A DNA stretch of 37,217 bases, from contig JARLIU010000286.1 of the NCBI GenBank assembly GCA_031291595.1, positions 1 to 37,217 of the forward strand, in the 5' to 3' direction. The notes under the pieces were generated by a model, which saw only the letters and a program-made list of their open reading frames with translations, ran no database searches and was not told the origin of the DNA. Positions 6,510 through 14,282 of this stretch are shown in pieces. Position 1 is the stretch's first letter; the number at the start of each line of letters is the position of its first letter. The stretch comes from Ancalomicrobiaceae bacterium (GTDB lineage Bacteria; Pseudomonadota; Alphaproteobacteria; Rhizobiales; Ancalomicrobiaceae). The translations under genes were made by a program, and so were the position numbers.

Positions 6510-9325
6510 GCCGCGACTCCGTATTCGTAGTTCGTGACGTCCTTCAGGGCGGCGATCAGTCCGGCGCGGTCGAACTTGGCGATATAGTCGTCGAAGCCGG
6601 CCTGCCGGCCCCGTTCGATCGACGCAGGTGTGCAGCTGGCCGACAAAGCCAGGATCGGGATGTGCTTCAACCGCGGGCTGCGCTTCAGCATCTCGGCGAA
6701 CTCGAAGCCGTTCATCTCCGGCATCTCGATGTCGGAGACGACCACGTCGAACTTGCGGCCGTCCTCGAACATCTTGATCGCCTCGATGGCGGATTCGGCC
6801 AGCGTCACCTGGTAGCCGGCGGCTTTCAGCACCGGCCCGAGCATGTTGCGGAAGAACGGCGCGTCGTCGACGAACAAGAGCGACCGGGTCAGCGCCTCGG
6901 CCCGCATTTCCTTGCGGTGGAACCAGTCCTCGAAGGCCTGCGGCAGGAAGTGGCCGATGTCGACCACCTCGGTCGCCTTGCCCTTGATCACCGCCGAACC
7001 GAGGACTCCCGGCCGATCGGAACCGACCTGGATATCGAGAAGATCCTCGACGATGTCGATGATCTCGTCGACGACGAGGCCCATCGAGCGGCCGGCATCC
7101 GAGAACACCAGCATCGGCAGGCTGCCCTCGGTCTTGCGCTGCAGGTTCTCGTCGAAATACACGAGCGGCATCAGCGAGCCGCGATACTGCACGAGGTCAC
7201 GGCCGTTGGAGGATTCGACCTTGTCGACGGAGAATTCCTCAAGCCGCGTCACCAGTGACAACGGCACGGCCTTCGGTTCCATCGTGCCGGCGCGGAACAG
7301 CAGCATGGAGATGGCTGCGCCCTGTTCGCGTGCCCGCTCTTCTTCCTCGGCATGACGCTCCTCGGCCGCCGACGAGCCGGTGGTCGAGCCGATTGCCGTG
7401 GAGATGCCGTTCGGGTCGACGATCATGATCACCGAACCGTCGCCGAGGATCGTGTTGCCGGAGAACATGGTGATGTGCCGAAGCATGGTCGACATCGGCT
7501 TCACCACGATTTCCTCGGTGTGGAACACCGCATCGACGACCACGCCGAAGGTCTGCTGGCCGACCTGCATCACGACGATGAAGCCGTCATCCTCCGACTT
7601 CGACTGCTGGCTGGGATCCCGGTGGGTGATCGACAGCAACTTCGACAGATGCACCAGCGGCAGCAGCTTGTTGCGCAGGCGCAAGACGGGCGTATCGCGG
7701 ATCCGCTCGATCTTGTGCTCGGAGTTCGACTGGGCACGCACCAGTTCGACCACCGACAATTGCGGGATGGCGAAACGGTCGCCGGCGGACTCGACGATCA
7801 GCGTCGAGACGATGGCGAGCGTCAGCGGGATCTTGATGGTGAAGGTCGAGCCCTGACCGGCGACCGACTTCAGGTCCACCGTGCCGCCGATGGCATCGAT
7901 GTTGGTCTTCACCACATCCATGCCGACGCCGCGGCCGGAGACGTTGGTCACCTTCGCCGCGGTCGAGAAGCCCGGCGCGAAGATGTACTTGAAGATCTGC
8001 GTCTCGGTCATCTTCTCGAGTTCGAACTCGGTGGCGAGCCCGTTCTCGATGATCTTCTGCTTGATCCGGTCGAGATCCAGGCCCTTACCGTCATCGGCGA
8101 TTTCGATGATGATGTGGCCACCCTCATGGTAGGCCGAGAGCCGGATCGTGCCCTTCTCCGGCTTGCCGACGGCCTTGCGCATCTCGGGACGCTCGACGCC
8201 GTGGTCGGCCGAATTGCGAACCATGTGGGTGAGCGGATCCTTGATCAGCTCGAGCACCTGGCGATCGAGTTCGGTGTCGGCGCCGACCATTTCCAGTTCG
8301 ATCTGCTTGCCGAGTTCCTGGGTGAGGTCGCGCACGATGCGCGGCAGCTTCTGCCAGGCGTTGCCGATCGGCTGCATGCGGGTCTTCATGACGCCTTCCT
8401 GCAGCTCGGCCGTCACGTTGGACAGCCGCTGCAGCGGCACCTTGAATTCGCTGTCCTCGTGCCGACGCACGATTTCCAACAGCTGGTTGCGGGTCAACAC
8501 CAGCTCCGACACCATGGTCATCAGGTGTTCGAGCGTGTCGACGGAGACGCGGATCGACTGCGACGCGACAGAGCCCTTGGCCTCGCCCTCGCCGCCTTCT
8601 TTGTCCTTATCCTTGTCCTTGTCGCGCGCCTCGCGACGTTCGCTGACGGCCGCCTTGGCGCTGGTCTTGGCGGCGACCTTGGCCTGCTGTTCTTCGGTAC
8701 GAACGACGATCGGACCGTCGGCGTCGCCGCGTTCCTCGACCGGCGTTTCGCGGAATGCACGCTCCAACTCGTCGAGCGAGACTTCGCCCGGCCGCAACTG
8801 CCGTTCCAGCACCTGGAACACCAGCGTGCCCTCGGTATGCGTCGGGCCTTCGGCGGAGATTACCGGCTTGGCCGGAGCGGCCTTGGGCGGAGCGGCAGGA
8901 GCGGCAGCAGCAGCGGTGGCGGCGGCCATGGCGGCAGCGGCGGCTTCGGCGCCGCCTTCCGACATGTGCTCCAATTCCTTGATCAGATCGACGTCCGAAC
9001 CGGCGGGCTCCTGCTCGCTCGCTTCCAGATCGGCGACAATACCTTTGATGCGGTCGATCGAGGCCAGCACCAGATTGACCGCGACCGGCGTCACCGGAAC
9101 GCCGTCCCGGAACTTGCCCATCAGCGTCTCGGCCGCATGCGCGATCGCCTCGAGGCGCGGCAGTCCGAGGAAGCCGCAGGTGCCCTTGATCGTGTGCACG
9201 AGGCGGAAAATATTTCCAAGGATCTTGTCGTTGTTGGGATCCTGCTCGAATTTGACGAGCTCGACGTCGACGACATCAAGGCTCTCATTCGTCTCGGTCA
9301 AAAATTCTCGCAGAAGATCATCCAT
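6506..9325 (-). CDS. cheA: Hybrid chemotaxis histidine kinase CheA with C-terminal receiver
   Basis: Histidine autokinase of the chemotaxis array, 939 aa, longer than the 650-700 of simple CheAs. In order: HPt domain with phospho-accepting H44 in LVHTIKGTCGFLG; Ala/Pro linker (about 125-155); a further linker with a charged DKDKDKDKEGG run near 235; dimerisation helices; HATPase with N-box LTHMVRNSADHG, G1 IADDGKGLD and G2 GRGVGMDVV; a first CheW-like domain; a second CheW-like segment (about 660-800); and a receiver (about 815-930) with the aspartate in VVVSDIEMPEMNG. The receiver could act as an internal phosphate sink (inference). First gene of the operon. No receptor gene is in the window. 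Confidence 0.95.
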   Translation of the reverse strand: MDDLLREFLTETNESLDVVDVELVKFEQDPNNDKILGNIFRLVHTIKGTCGFLGLPRLEAIAHAAETLMGKFRDGVPVTPVAVNLVLASIDRIKGIVADLEASEQEPAGSDVDLIKELEHMSEGGAEAAAAAMAAATAAAAAPAAPPKAAPAKPVISAEGPTHTEGTLVFQVLERQLRPGEVSLDELERAFRETPVEERGDADGPIVVRTEEQQAKVAAKTSAKAAVSERREARDKDKDKDKEGGEGEAKGSVASQSIRVSVDTLEHLMTMVSELVLTRNQLLEIVRRHEDSEFKVPLQRLSNVTAELQEGVMKTRMQPIGNAWQKLPRIVRDLTQELGKQIELEMVGADTELDRQVLELIKDPLTHMVRNSADHGVERPEMRKAVGKPEKGTIRLSAYHEGGHIIIEIADDGKGLDLDRIKQKIIENGLATEFELEKMTETQIFKYIFAPGFSTAAKVTNVSGRGVGMDVVKTNIDAIGGTVDLKSVAGQGSTFTIKIPLTLAIVSTLIVESAGDRFAIPQLSVVELVRAQSNSEHKIERIRDTPVLRLRNKLLPLVHLSKLLSITHRDPSQQSKSEDDGFIVVMQVGQQTFGVVVDAVFHTEEIVVKPMSTMLRHITMFSGNTILGDGSVIMIVDPNGISTAIGSTTGSSAAEERHAEEEERAREQGAAISMLLFRAGTMEPKAVPLSLVTRLEEFSVDKVESSNGRDLVQYRGSLMPLVYFDENLQRKTEGSLPMLVFSDAGRSMGLVVDEIIDIVEDLLDIQVGSDRPGVLGSAVIKGKATEVVDIGHFLPQAFEDWFHRKEMRAEALTRSLLFVDDAPFFRNMLGPVLKAAGYQVTLAESAIEAIKMFEDGRKFDVVVSDIEMPEMNGFEFAEMLKRSPRLKHIPILALSASCTPASIERGRQAGFDDYIAKFDRAGLIAALKDVTNYEYGVAA

Positions 9326-9676
9326 GGCCTCTGCCCTGTCCTTCGCTCGTGCAACTCGCCGCTTGGGCGCGGACTATCGCATCATCATCGGAGAGTATCG
9401 GGCCAAACAGTTAAGAGACAATTGCCGTTTGAAGTCTGCACTTTACGATGATGGGCACAGAACGCCGCGCCGCAAGCGCCGATCTTCCGCTGGCGTGGCT
9501 TCAGAGAATTATCGAAAGTTTGTAAGCAGTTACCGACAGCTCCGACAAGTCTTCGCAACCAGGGGCCCGACAACCCGCCGGGGGCAAAATTGGCCGAATT
9601 GGACAGCTTTTCGTTAGCCGGCGTGAACTATATGCAGTTTTTCTGAAATTCGGCAATTTCTATGCGTTAACGCTTA

Positions 9677-9737
9677 GAGCAGCACGCCGTCAGATGAAAA
9701 CGCCGAGGCGACGCGTCGATGTGCTGAATCGTTGCTC
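9677..9737. repeat. Degenerate intergenic palindrome 1
   Basis: Nested inverted pairs AGAGCA/TGCTCT and CAGCAC/GTGCTG enclose about 36 bases. It is followed by the phrase ATCAAAGGCTTAGAGC (about 9738-9753), which is repeated in altered form (ATCAAAGAGTTAGAGC, about 9802-9817) just before palindrome 2. This suggests tandem copies of one repeat family. Confidence 0.4.
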
Positions 9738-9825
9738 TATCAAAGGCTTAGAGCTGGATGCGTTCGGACCCGGTCGGACCAAGCCTCACGAACTCGATCG
9801 ATATCAAAGAGTTAGAGCGGGACCC

Positions 9826-9898
9826 AGTGGTCCGACTCCGACATTTGCGCCCCACTTGCCGCACGGGCTCAAGCAAATGTCGGAGTCAAAGGACCACT
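9826..9898. repeat. Intergenic palindrome 2
   Basis: The outer stem AGTGGTCC (9826-9833) pairs with GGACCACT (9891-9898). The inner 13-bp stem ACTCCGACATTTG (9835-9847) pairs with CAAATGTCGGAGT (9874-9886). A 1/4-base internal loop separates the stems and the loop is 26 bases. Both arms contain GANTC sites. It shares the core CGACATTTG with palindrome 3. Confidence 0.7.
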
Positions 9899-9911
9899 AG
9901 CAACTTATTGA

Positions 9912-9994
9912 CTCTCGTGGAGCTTTGAATTCGACATTTGAGTTCGTCTCCCCCCGCGCGCTGGGACTCAAATGTCGAATTCGCTCCACTAGAG
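9912..9994. repeat. Intergenic palindrome 3
   Basis: A perfect 17-bp inner stem (9927-9943 with 9966-9982; core TTCGACATTTGAGT) and an outer 7-bp stem GTGGAGC/GCTCCAC (9917-9923 with 9983-9989), separated by a TTT bulge. It extends to CTCT/AGAG at the ends. The loop is 22 bases and C-rich. The shared core with palindrome 2 marks a repeat family. Confidence 0.75.
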
Positions 9995-10192
9995 CGCGAA
10001 CCGCATGGAGCTTTCGCCATCCCGCTCCACTGGCGGCGGCCCGCTTCGCTCCATCTACTCTCAGCGCCGCGCCGGCCAAACCGCCTGCAGCCCACCGGCT
10101 CGCCACGCATGACATTGCCCGAGCCTACTTGCGGGCGGGGGAAAGCCGCGGCCGAACCGCCGTCGCACGCGGTCCGGACGGTCGTTCTGCGC

Positions 10193-10864
10193 TCACGCCT
10201 CGACCGGCGAGACCTCGACTGCGACCGGCTCGGCCCGGAATTCGACGTCGTCGCCGACCTTGGCGACCGACACCGCCATGTGCGCCGCGCGCGCCAGCAG
10301 GCCGGCATAGATCGGCTGGATCATGTGGGCATCCGGATTGTGCTCGCCGAGTTGGCCGGAAAGAAAGCCTTCGACATTCGGCGGGATGCGCGCATTGGTG
10401 CCACGGCACAGCAGGCCGAACGTCGGCCTGTCGGCAGGGCCGGTCACCGTGACGTGGATGGTGCCGCCGCGCGGCACGGCGTGCGTGGAGACCAGCACCA
10501 GGTTCAGCAGCAGCTTGACCTTGTTCTTGGCCATCAGCACGCGCTGCGCCGTCCATTCGAGATTGGCCTTCTCGCCGGCCATGAAGCCGCGAGCGACATT
10601 CTCCGCGTCGCCGAGATCGATCTCGGCGCCCGCCGATCCGGCCGCACCGAAGGCGAGCCGGGCAAACTGCAATTTCGCCGAGGCCTGCCGCGCGCTCTTG
10701 CGGATCAGATCCATGGCGAAGGTACGCATCTCCTCGCTCGATTCCTCCTCCAGCACTTCGAGGCCGTTGGTGATCGCGCCAACGGGCGAGATGATGTCGT
10801 GGCAGACGCGGCTGGCCAACAGGGCAGCGAGGTCGAGCGCGGTGATATCCGACGCATCCGTCAT
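10193..10864 (-). CDS. chpT: Histidine phosphotransferase ChpT
   Basis: Dimeric phosphotransferase that relays phosphate from the hybrid kinase CckA to CtrA (and CpdR). 223 aa, the family's length. The phospho-accepting histidine is H22 in LLASRVCHDIISPVGAI, the DHp-like helix, followed by a Bergerat-like pseudo-kinase domain that includes NKVKLLLNLVL and ends GDDVEFRAEPVAVEVS. The start at 10864 (MTDASDITALDLAALL) matches the family. An in-frame extension of 31 residues upstream is Arg/Ser-rich and unlikely. No kinase gene is adjacent. It lies 7.8 kb from ctrA, its downstream target. Confidence 0.92.
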   Translation of the reverse strand: MTDASDITALDLAALLASRVCHDIISPVGAITNGLEVLEEESSEEMRTFAMDLIRKSARQASAKLQFARLAFGAAGSAGAEIDLGDAENVARGFMAGEKANLEWTAQRVLMAKNKVKLLLNLVLVSTHAVPRGGTIHVTVTGPADRPTFGLLCRGTNARIPPNVEGFLSGQLGEHNPDAHMIQPIYAGLLARAAHMAVSVAKVGDDVEFRAEPVAVEVSPVEA

Positions 10865-11034
10865 GGCGGCAAAGCTCCGGTCAATGGACTGGCTCCCGTT
10901 CGTTGCCCGTTGCGCACGGGCCACCGATCGCGCTGAAGCGAATCGGCTGGAAGCCACAGCCTAAGCGTTACACGAGAGCGCCCCGACTTTCCAAGCACAG
11001 CTGAAGCGAGCGGCAAGGATGTTTCCGCCCGTCG

Positions 11035-11880
11035 TCACGGCTCGCCGCGCACCACGTCCGGCCACTGCCGGACCGCTTCCGTGGCGATGCCGTCTGGATC
11101 GGTGAGGAAGGCGATGCGATTGCCGGCGCTGGCGAACAGATAGAGCCGGTCGCGATGGATGACGAAGAACCACGGCTGGCCCTCGACCGACAGGCCCTCC
11201 GACATGGCATAGGCGCAACGCCCGCCGAAGCGCGGCGCATAGACCTCCGGATTTTGCTGGAAGGCGGCAAGATTGCCCTCGTTGACGAAGTGCCAGGTGG
11301 TGCCACCCCAGTCGAGTTCGTGCTCGCTCGAGCCTTCCGTCGGCACGCCATCGGTGAAGTAGGCGACCGGATCGTTGCCGCCGAGCGCCAGGCCGGTATA
11401 GGTGTCGGTCAGGAAATGGTAGCGTTTGGGCGCCACCCATTGGGTCGCCGGCTCGGGCTGCGTCTCGGCTTCCGCCTTGGCATCGGCCGGCGCGGTCTTG
11501 CCGGTCTTCGGTTCGATCGGCGCGGGCATGTCCTGCAACATCCCGGTCAGCGGATCCTTCTTCGGCGCTTCGACGGGCTTCTGCACCGCCGGCTTCTCCG
11601 GCTTTTTCGGATGGCCGAGCGGATATTCGGTCGGGCGCGGCGGCAAGGGCTCCGGCAGCAGCTTGTCGTCCGGCTTCGCCGCGTGCGGGTCGCTGGCGGC
11701 ATGCGGATCGACGGCAGCATGCGGATCGGCCGACGGTTCGGCACCATTTGCGGGCTGGGGGCACGTCGGCGCCAATACGAGGCCCAGGGCAAGCAGGGCG
11801 ACCGCAAGCGCCGGCGCAATTCGGCCTGCTCCGCCCGGTCGATGCTCCAGCTCCGCCCGAATTCGGCTAAAGTTCTGCAT
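11035..11880 (-). CDS. Exported YHS-domain-like protein
   Basis: 281 aa, probably periplasmic. It has a long N-region and a hydrophobic stretch (IAPALAVALLALGLVLAP, about 21-38) ending near PANGAEP, consistent with a signal peptide or anchor. Residues about 45-70 carry three DPHAA repeats, followed by a Pro/Lys-rich linker. The C-terminal part (about 150-275) shows the YHS-like pattern DTYTGLALGGNDPVAYF, W-x-FVNEGNLAAFQQNPEVYAPRFGG and CAYAMSEG, a fold associated with metal or small-molecule binding. Precise role unknown. It is divergent from eipA across a GANTC-rich region and lies 170 bp upstream of chpT on the same strand. The ATG at 11880 may not be the true start. Confidence 0.72.
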   Translation of the reverse strand: MQNFSRIRAELEHRPGGAGRIAPALAVALLALGLVLAPTCPQPANGAEPSADPHAAVDPHAASDPHAAKPDDKLLPEPLPPRPTEYPLGHPKKPEKPAVQKPVEAPKKDPLTGMLQDMPAPIEPKTGKTAPADAKAEAETQPEPATQWVAPKRYHFLTDTYTGLALGGNDPVAYFTDGVPTEGSSEHELDWGGTTWHFVNEGNLAAFQQNPEVYAPRFGGRCAYAMSEGLSVEGQPWFFVIHRDRLYLFASAGNRIAFLTDPDGIATEAVRQWPDVVRGEP

Positions 11881-11883
11881 CTT

Positions 11884-11957
11884 GATTCGGACCGTTACGA
11901 GTCTCAGATCTCCTGGTCCTATGGTGCGAGACCAAGGTTAAGACTCCGTGCGGATTC
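11884..11957. promoter_or_regulatory. GANTC cluster with CtrA half-site upstream of eipA
   Basis: Four GANTC sites (11884-11888, 11899-11903, 11942-11946, 11953-11957) and a minus-strand TTAACC half-site (11936-11941) occur in 74 bp between the divergent YHS-like gene and eipA. In Brucella, eipA is reported as a CtrA target, which fits. No -35/-10 was assigned. Confidence 0.5.
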
Positions 11958-12071
11958 GCGTCGTGTTTCGCGCGACGGCCGGCGTACCATCGGTTTGGGG
12001 ATGTGGCTGTTGCCGTCCCCGACCGATGACCAACGTCGAGCTGCTTCAGTTGTCGATGGAGGAGATTGCCC

Positions 12072-12638
12072 ATGATCGGACGTAGCCTGATTGCTGCCTT
12101 CTTCGCCGTCGCGACGGCGCTGGCTGGCGGGACGGCCCCCGCAGCCGCGCAAGGAAATACCTATAATACCAACGAGTTGATCGAAACCGGCCATAAGTTC
12201 TTCGGCTCGGTGTCGGGCGGGCTCGCCACGGTGATCGAGAAGGCCGCGTCGCGCTACGGCGAGCCGAACGGCTACATCCTCGGCGAGGAAGGCGGCGGCG
12301 CCATCATCGGCGGTCTGCGCTACGGCGAGGGCGTCATGCACACCCGCGACCGCGGTCAGCACAAGGTGTTCTGGCAGGGTCCGTCGATCGGCTGGGACTT
12401 CGGCGGCGACGGCGCCCGCACCATGATGCTCGTCTACAATCTGCCGGCGGTCGAGGCGATGTACCAGCGCTTCGGCGGTGTCGACGGCTCGGTCTACTTC
12501 ATCGGCGGCTTCGGCATGACCGCCTTGGCCGCCGACAATATCGTCGTCGTGCCGGTCAGGGCGGGCGTCGGCTTGCGGCTCGGCGCCAACCTCGGCTACC
12601 TGAAGTTCACCCGCTCGGCCACCTGGAATCCGTTCTGA
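12072..12638 (+). CDS. eipA: DUF1134 periplasmic envelope-integrity protein (EipA-like)
   Basis: Secreted protein, 188 aa: signal peptide MIGRSLIAAFFAVATALAGG with cleavage near APAAAQ. The mature part is DUF1134 with repeated Gly-rich strands (YILGEEGGGAIIGGLRYGEG, GPSIGWDFGGDGARTMMLVY, YFIGGFGMTALA, RAGVGLRLGANLGYLKFT). In Brucella the DUF1134 protein EipA is a small beta-barrel needed for envelope stress resistance. The ATG at 12072 follows GGAGGAG by seven bases; an in-frame TTG two codons upstream is less likely. Neighbours are chpT and a coiled-coil membrane protein. The exact biochemical function is not known. Confidence 0.88.
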   Translation: MIGRSLIAAFFAVATALAGGTAPAAAQGNTYNTNELIETGHKFFGSVSGGLATVIEKAASRYGEPNGYILGEEGGGAIIGGLRYGEGVMHTRDRGQHKVFWQGPSIGWDFGGDGARTMMLVYNLPAVEAMYQRFGGVDGSVYFIGGFGMTALAADNIVVVPVRAGVGLRLGANLGYLKFTRSATWNPF

Positions 12639-12648
12639 CCGATGTGGG

Positions 12649-12668
12649 GGGCCGGCGTTGGCCGGCCC
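12649..12668 (+). terminator. Hairpin downstream of eipA
   Basis: A perfect 8-bp stem GGGCCGGC-GTTG-GCCGGCCC starts 11 bp after the eipA stop. It lacks a T-tract, so it may be a 3'-end stabiliser or weak terminator rather than a classical intrinsic terminator. Confidence 0.45.
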
Positions 12669-12825
12669 GGGCGGACCGGATTCGCCGCTTCTCCCACAGA
12701 TGCGCATCGAGCCTATTCGCGCGCGGCATCGATTGGTGCTATCCAGACCCTGCGTCATCCGATAAGGCTCGACGCGGGACACGTCTGTCGACCCCCAACC
12801 GCACGCGATCCAGGAGCTTTCGCGC

Positions 12826-13926
12826 GTGATCGAAACGGCCCTTTACTACGCCCTCGGATTCCTGTCGGCCGGATTGATCGCGCTCATCCTGGCACCGGCG
12901 TTGTGGACGCGGGCGGTTCGCCTCACGCGCCGCCGCATCGAGGCGTCGCAACCGCTGACATTGGCCGAGATCAAGGCCGATCGCGACCAGTTGCGGGCGG
13001 ATTTCGCCGTCACCTCGCGTCGGCTCGAACTCGCCGTGGCGGACCTGCGCCACAAGAATGCTGACTATCGCATCGACGTCGAGCGGGCGCGCGGCAAGAT
13101 CGCCGACGGCGAGGCCGAAGCCGAAAGGCTTACCGGCGAATTGGCGGCAAGGGACGACGAGATCGCCGCCCGTGACGGCTCGATCGCCGAACTCGGCGAC
13201 CGGCTGGAGCAATTGGCGCACGAGCTGACGCAGAGGTCCGAGCTCATCACCGCGCTGGAACTGCGGGCACGCGAACTCACCAGCGAACTCGACAATCGCC
13301 GCCTCGATCTGGCCGGTCTGCAGACCCGGCTGGAATCCTCCGGCTCGCGCTCCGACGCCGAACTGGAGGCGCGCCGCCGCGCCGAGATGCGCATCGCCGC
13401 GCTTGAGGCCGAAGTCGAGCGGCGCGGCTCCGTCGTCGCCGAGGAGCGCGACCGCGCCGACCGCATCTTCGCCGAGCTGTTGGCCGCCAAGAAGCTCGCC
13501 CGCACCGCCTCCGCCCCCGGCGGCGACAACGAGCGCAAGGCGATCGAATCGTTCGAGGCCGACAACATCGCCCTGCAGATGAAGCTGCGCGAAGTCGTCG
13601 ACGAACGCGACCGGCTGGCGCACGACTTGGCGACGATCCGCACCCACGACGTCGGTCAACCGGCGGATGCGGAGGATATCGCCGAATTGCGCGATCGGCT
13701 CGGCGACGTCGCGGCGCGCATGGCGTCGATCGTGGCCGAACGCGAGGGCTCCGGCTCGCAGATCGACCAGTTGGTCGGGGCGACCGGCGGCCCGTTGCCG
13801 ATCCCCGGCGTCGGCGAGCTTTCGGCCGATCCGACCCGCCCGTCCTCGCCGCTGCGCAAGCCCGAAAGCCTCGCCGACCGCATCAAGGCCATGCGCCGCA
13901 CCGCTGCATCCGCCGACCCGTCGTAG
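12826..13926 (+). CDS. Membrane-anchored coiled-coil protein of unknown function
   Basis: 366 aa. One N-terminal transmembrane helix (YYALGFLSAGLIALILAPALW, residues 7-27, shown in part as ALGFLSAGLIALILAP), then a basic RRRIEAS stretch. A very long Glu/Arg/Ala-rich coiled coil spans about 45-320, with heptad-like runs such as LRHKNADYRIDVERARGKI. The tail is Pro/Ser-rich, ending with a basic amphipathic segment SLADRIKAMRRTA. Start is GTG at 12826, with AGGAG nine bases upstream. Topology suggests a cytoplasmic rod tethered to the inner membrane. No enzymatic motif seen. It lies downstream of eipA on the same strand, separated by a hairpin; a functional link is only suggested by position. 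Confidence 0.75.
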   Translation: MIETALYYALGFLSAGLIALILAPALWTRAVRLTRRRIEASQPLTLAEIKADRDQLRADFAVTSRRLELAVADLRHKNADYRIDVERARGKIADGEAEAERLTGELAARDDEIAARDGSIAELGDRLEQLAHELTQRSELITALELRARELTSELDNRRLDLAGLQTRLESSGSRSDAELEARRRAEMRIAALEAEVERRGSVVAEERDRADRIFAELLAAKKLARTASAPGGDNERKAIESFEADNIALQMKLREVVDERDRLAHDLATIRTHDVGQPADAEDIAELRDRLGDVAARMASIVAEREGSGSQIDQLVGATGGPLPIPGVGELSADPTRPSSPLRKPESLADRIKAMRRTAASADPS

Positions 13927-14282
13927 CCGCGCCCGGAATTCCCCCGCGCTGGCCATCTGCCGGAATGATCGGCACAGAGGAAAGTCGCTTACAAAGCGAT
14001 CAAACCATTGCGTCCCCACCGAGCTTAGTATCTCATCAGCGTCAGGTAAGCTGCTGAAGGCCGATATCACCCGTGCGTTGACTCGCGCCCGGGCGATATC
14101 GGTTCAGCCCCTGCCCCCATGCGCAGCATCGCCAGGACAGATCCGTCCTGATGCGACGAACCGGCGCGAACCAAGAGAACGTCGGCGTTCGTCCGGGTCC
14201 GTTAGCGACCCCGGCGGCGCTCATCGTGGGGACCAAGGGCCGAACGGTCCGGCTCCACGCGTAGATGGAGAGGAGTAGACTG
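13927..14282 (+). promoter_or_regulatory. Leader/promoter region of the dpp operon
   Basis: A 356-bp gene-free stretch before dppA. Its main structure is an inverted repeat at 14061-14073 and 14090-14102 (CCGATATCACCCG with CGGGCGATATCGG, 12 of 13 matched, 16-base spacer), about 180 bp before the dppA start. It could be an operator or an RNA hairpin. The ribosome site AGAGGAG lies just before the dppA ATG. No gene seen. Confidence 0.45.

Larger units (their letters stand above)
9326..10192. other. 867-bp non-coding interval upstream of cheA, with palindromic repeats
   Basis: No credible gene: short open frames here have no family content, and several run through the palindromes. It must contain the cheA operon promoter (minus), which was not resolved; a TTAAG and a GCGTTAACGC palindrome (9664-9673) are present. 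From about 9676 onward there are three successive palindromic elements, the last two with long stems. chpT ends at its right edge, so chpT transcripts read into it. Confidence 0.6.

Noticed and set aside
7352-9451. 699-residue plus-strand open frame
   Set aside because: Antisense to cheA; composition is the His/Arg/Asp-rich pattern typical of the complementary frame of GC-rich genes, with no family motif.
9664-9673. GCGTTAACGC palindrome as a CtrA box for cheA
   Set aside because: Only one TTAA half is present, more than 330 bp from cheA; too little to call a site.
12739-14070. 443-residue minus-strand open frame
   Set aside because: Antisense to the coiled-coil gene; the plus-strand frame has a ribosome site, a membrane helix and heptads.
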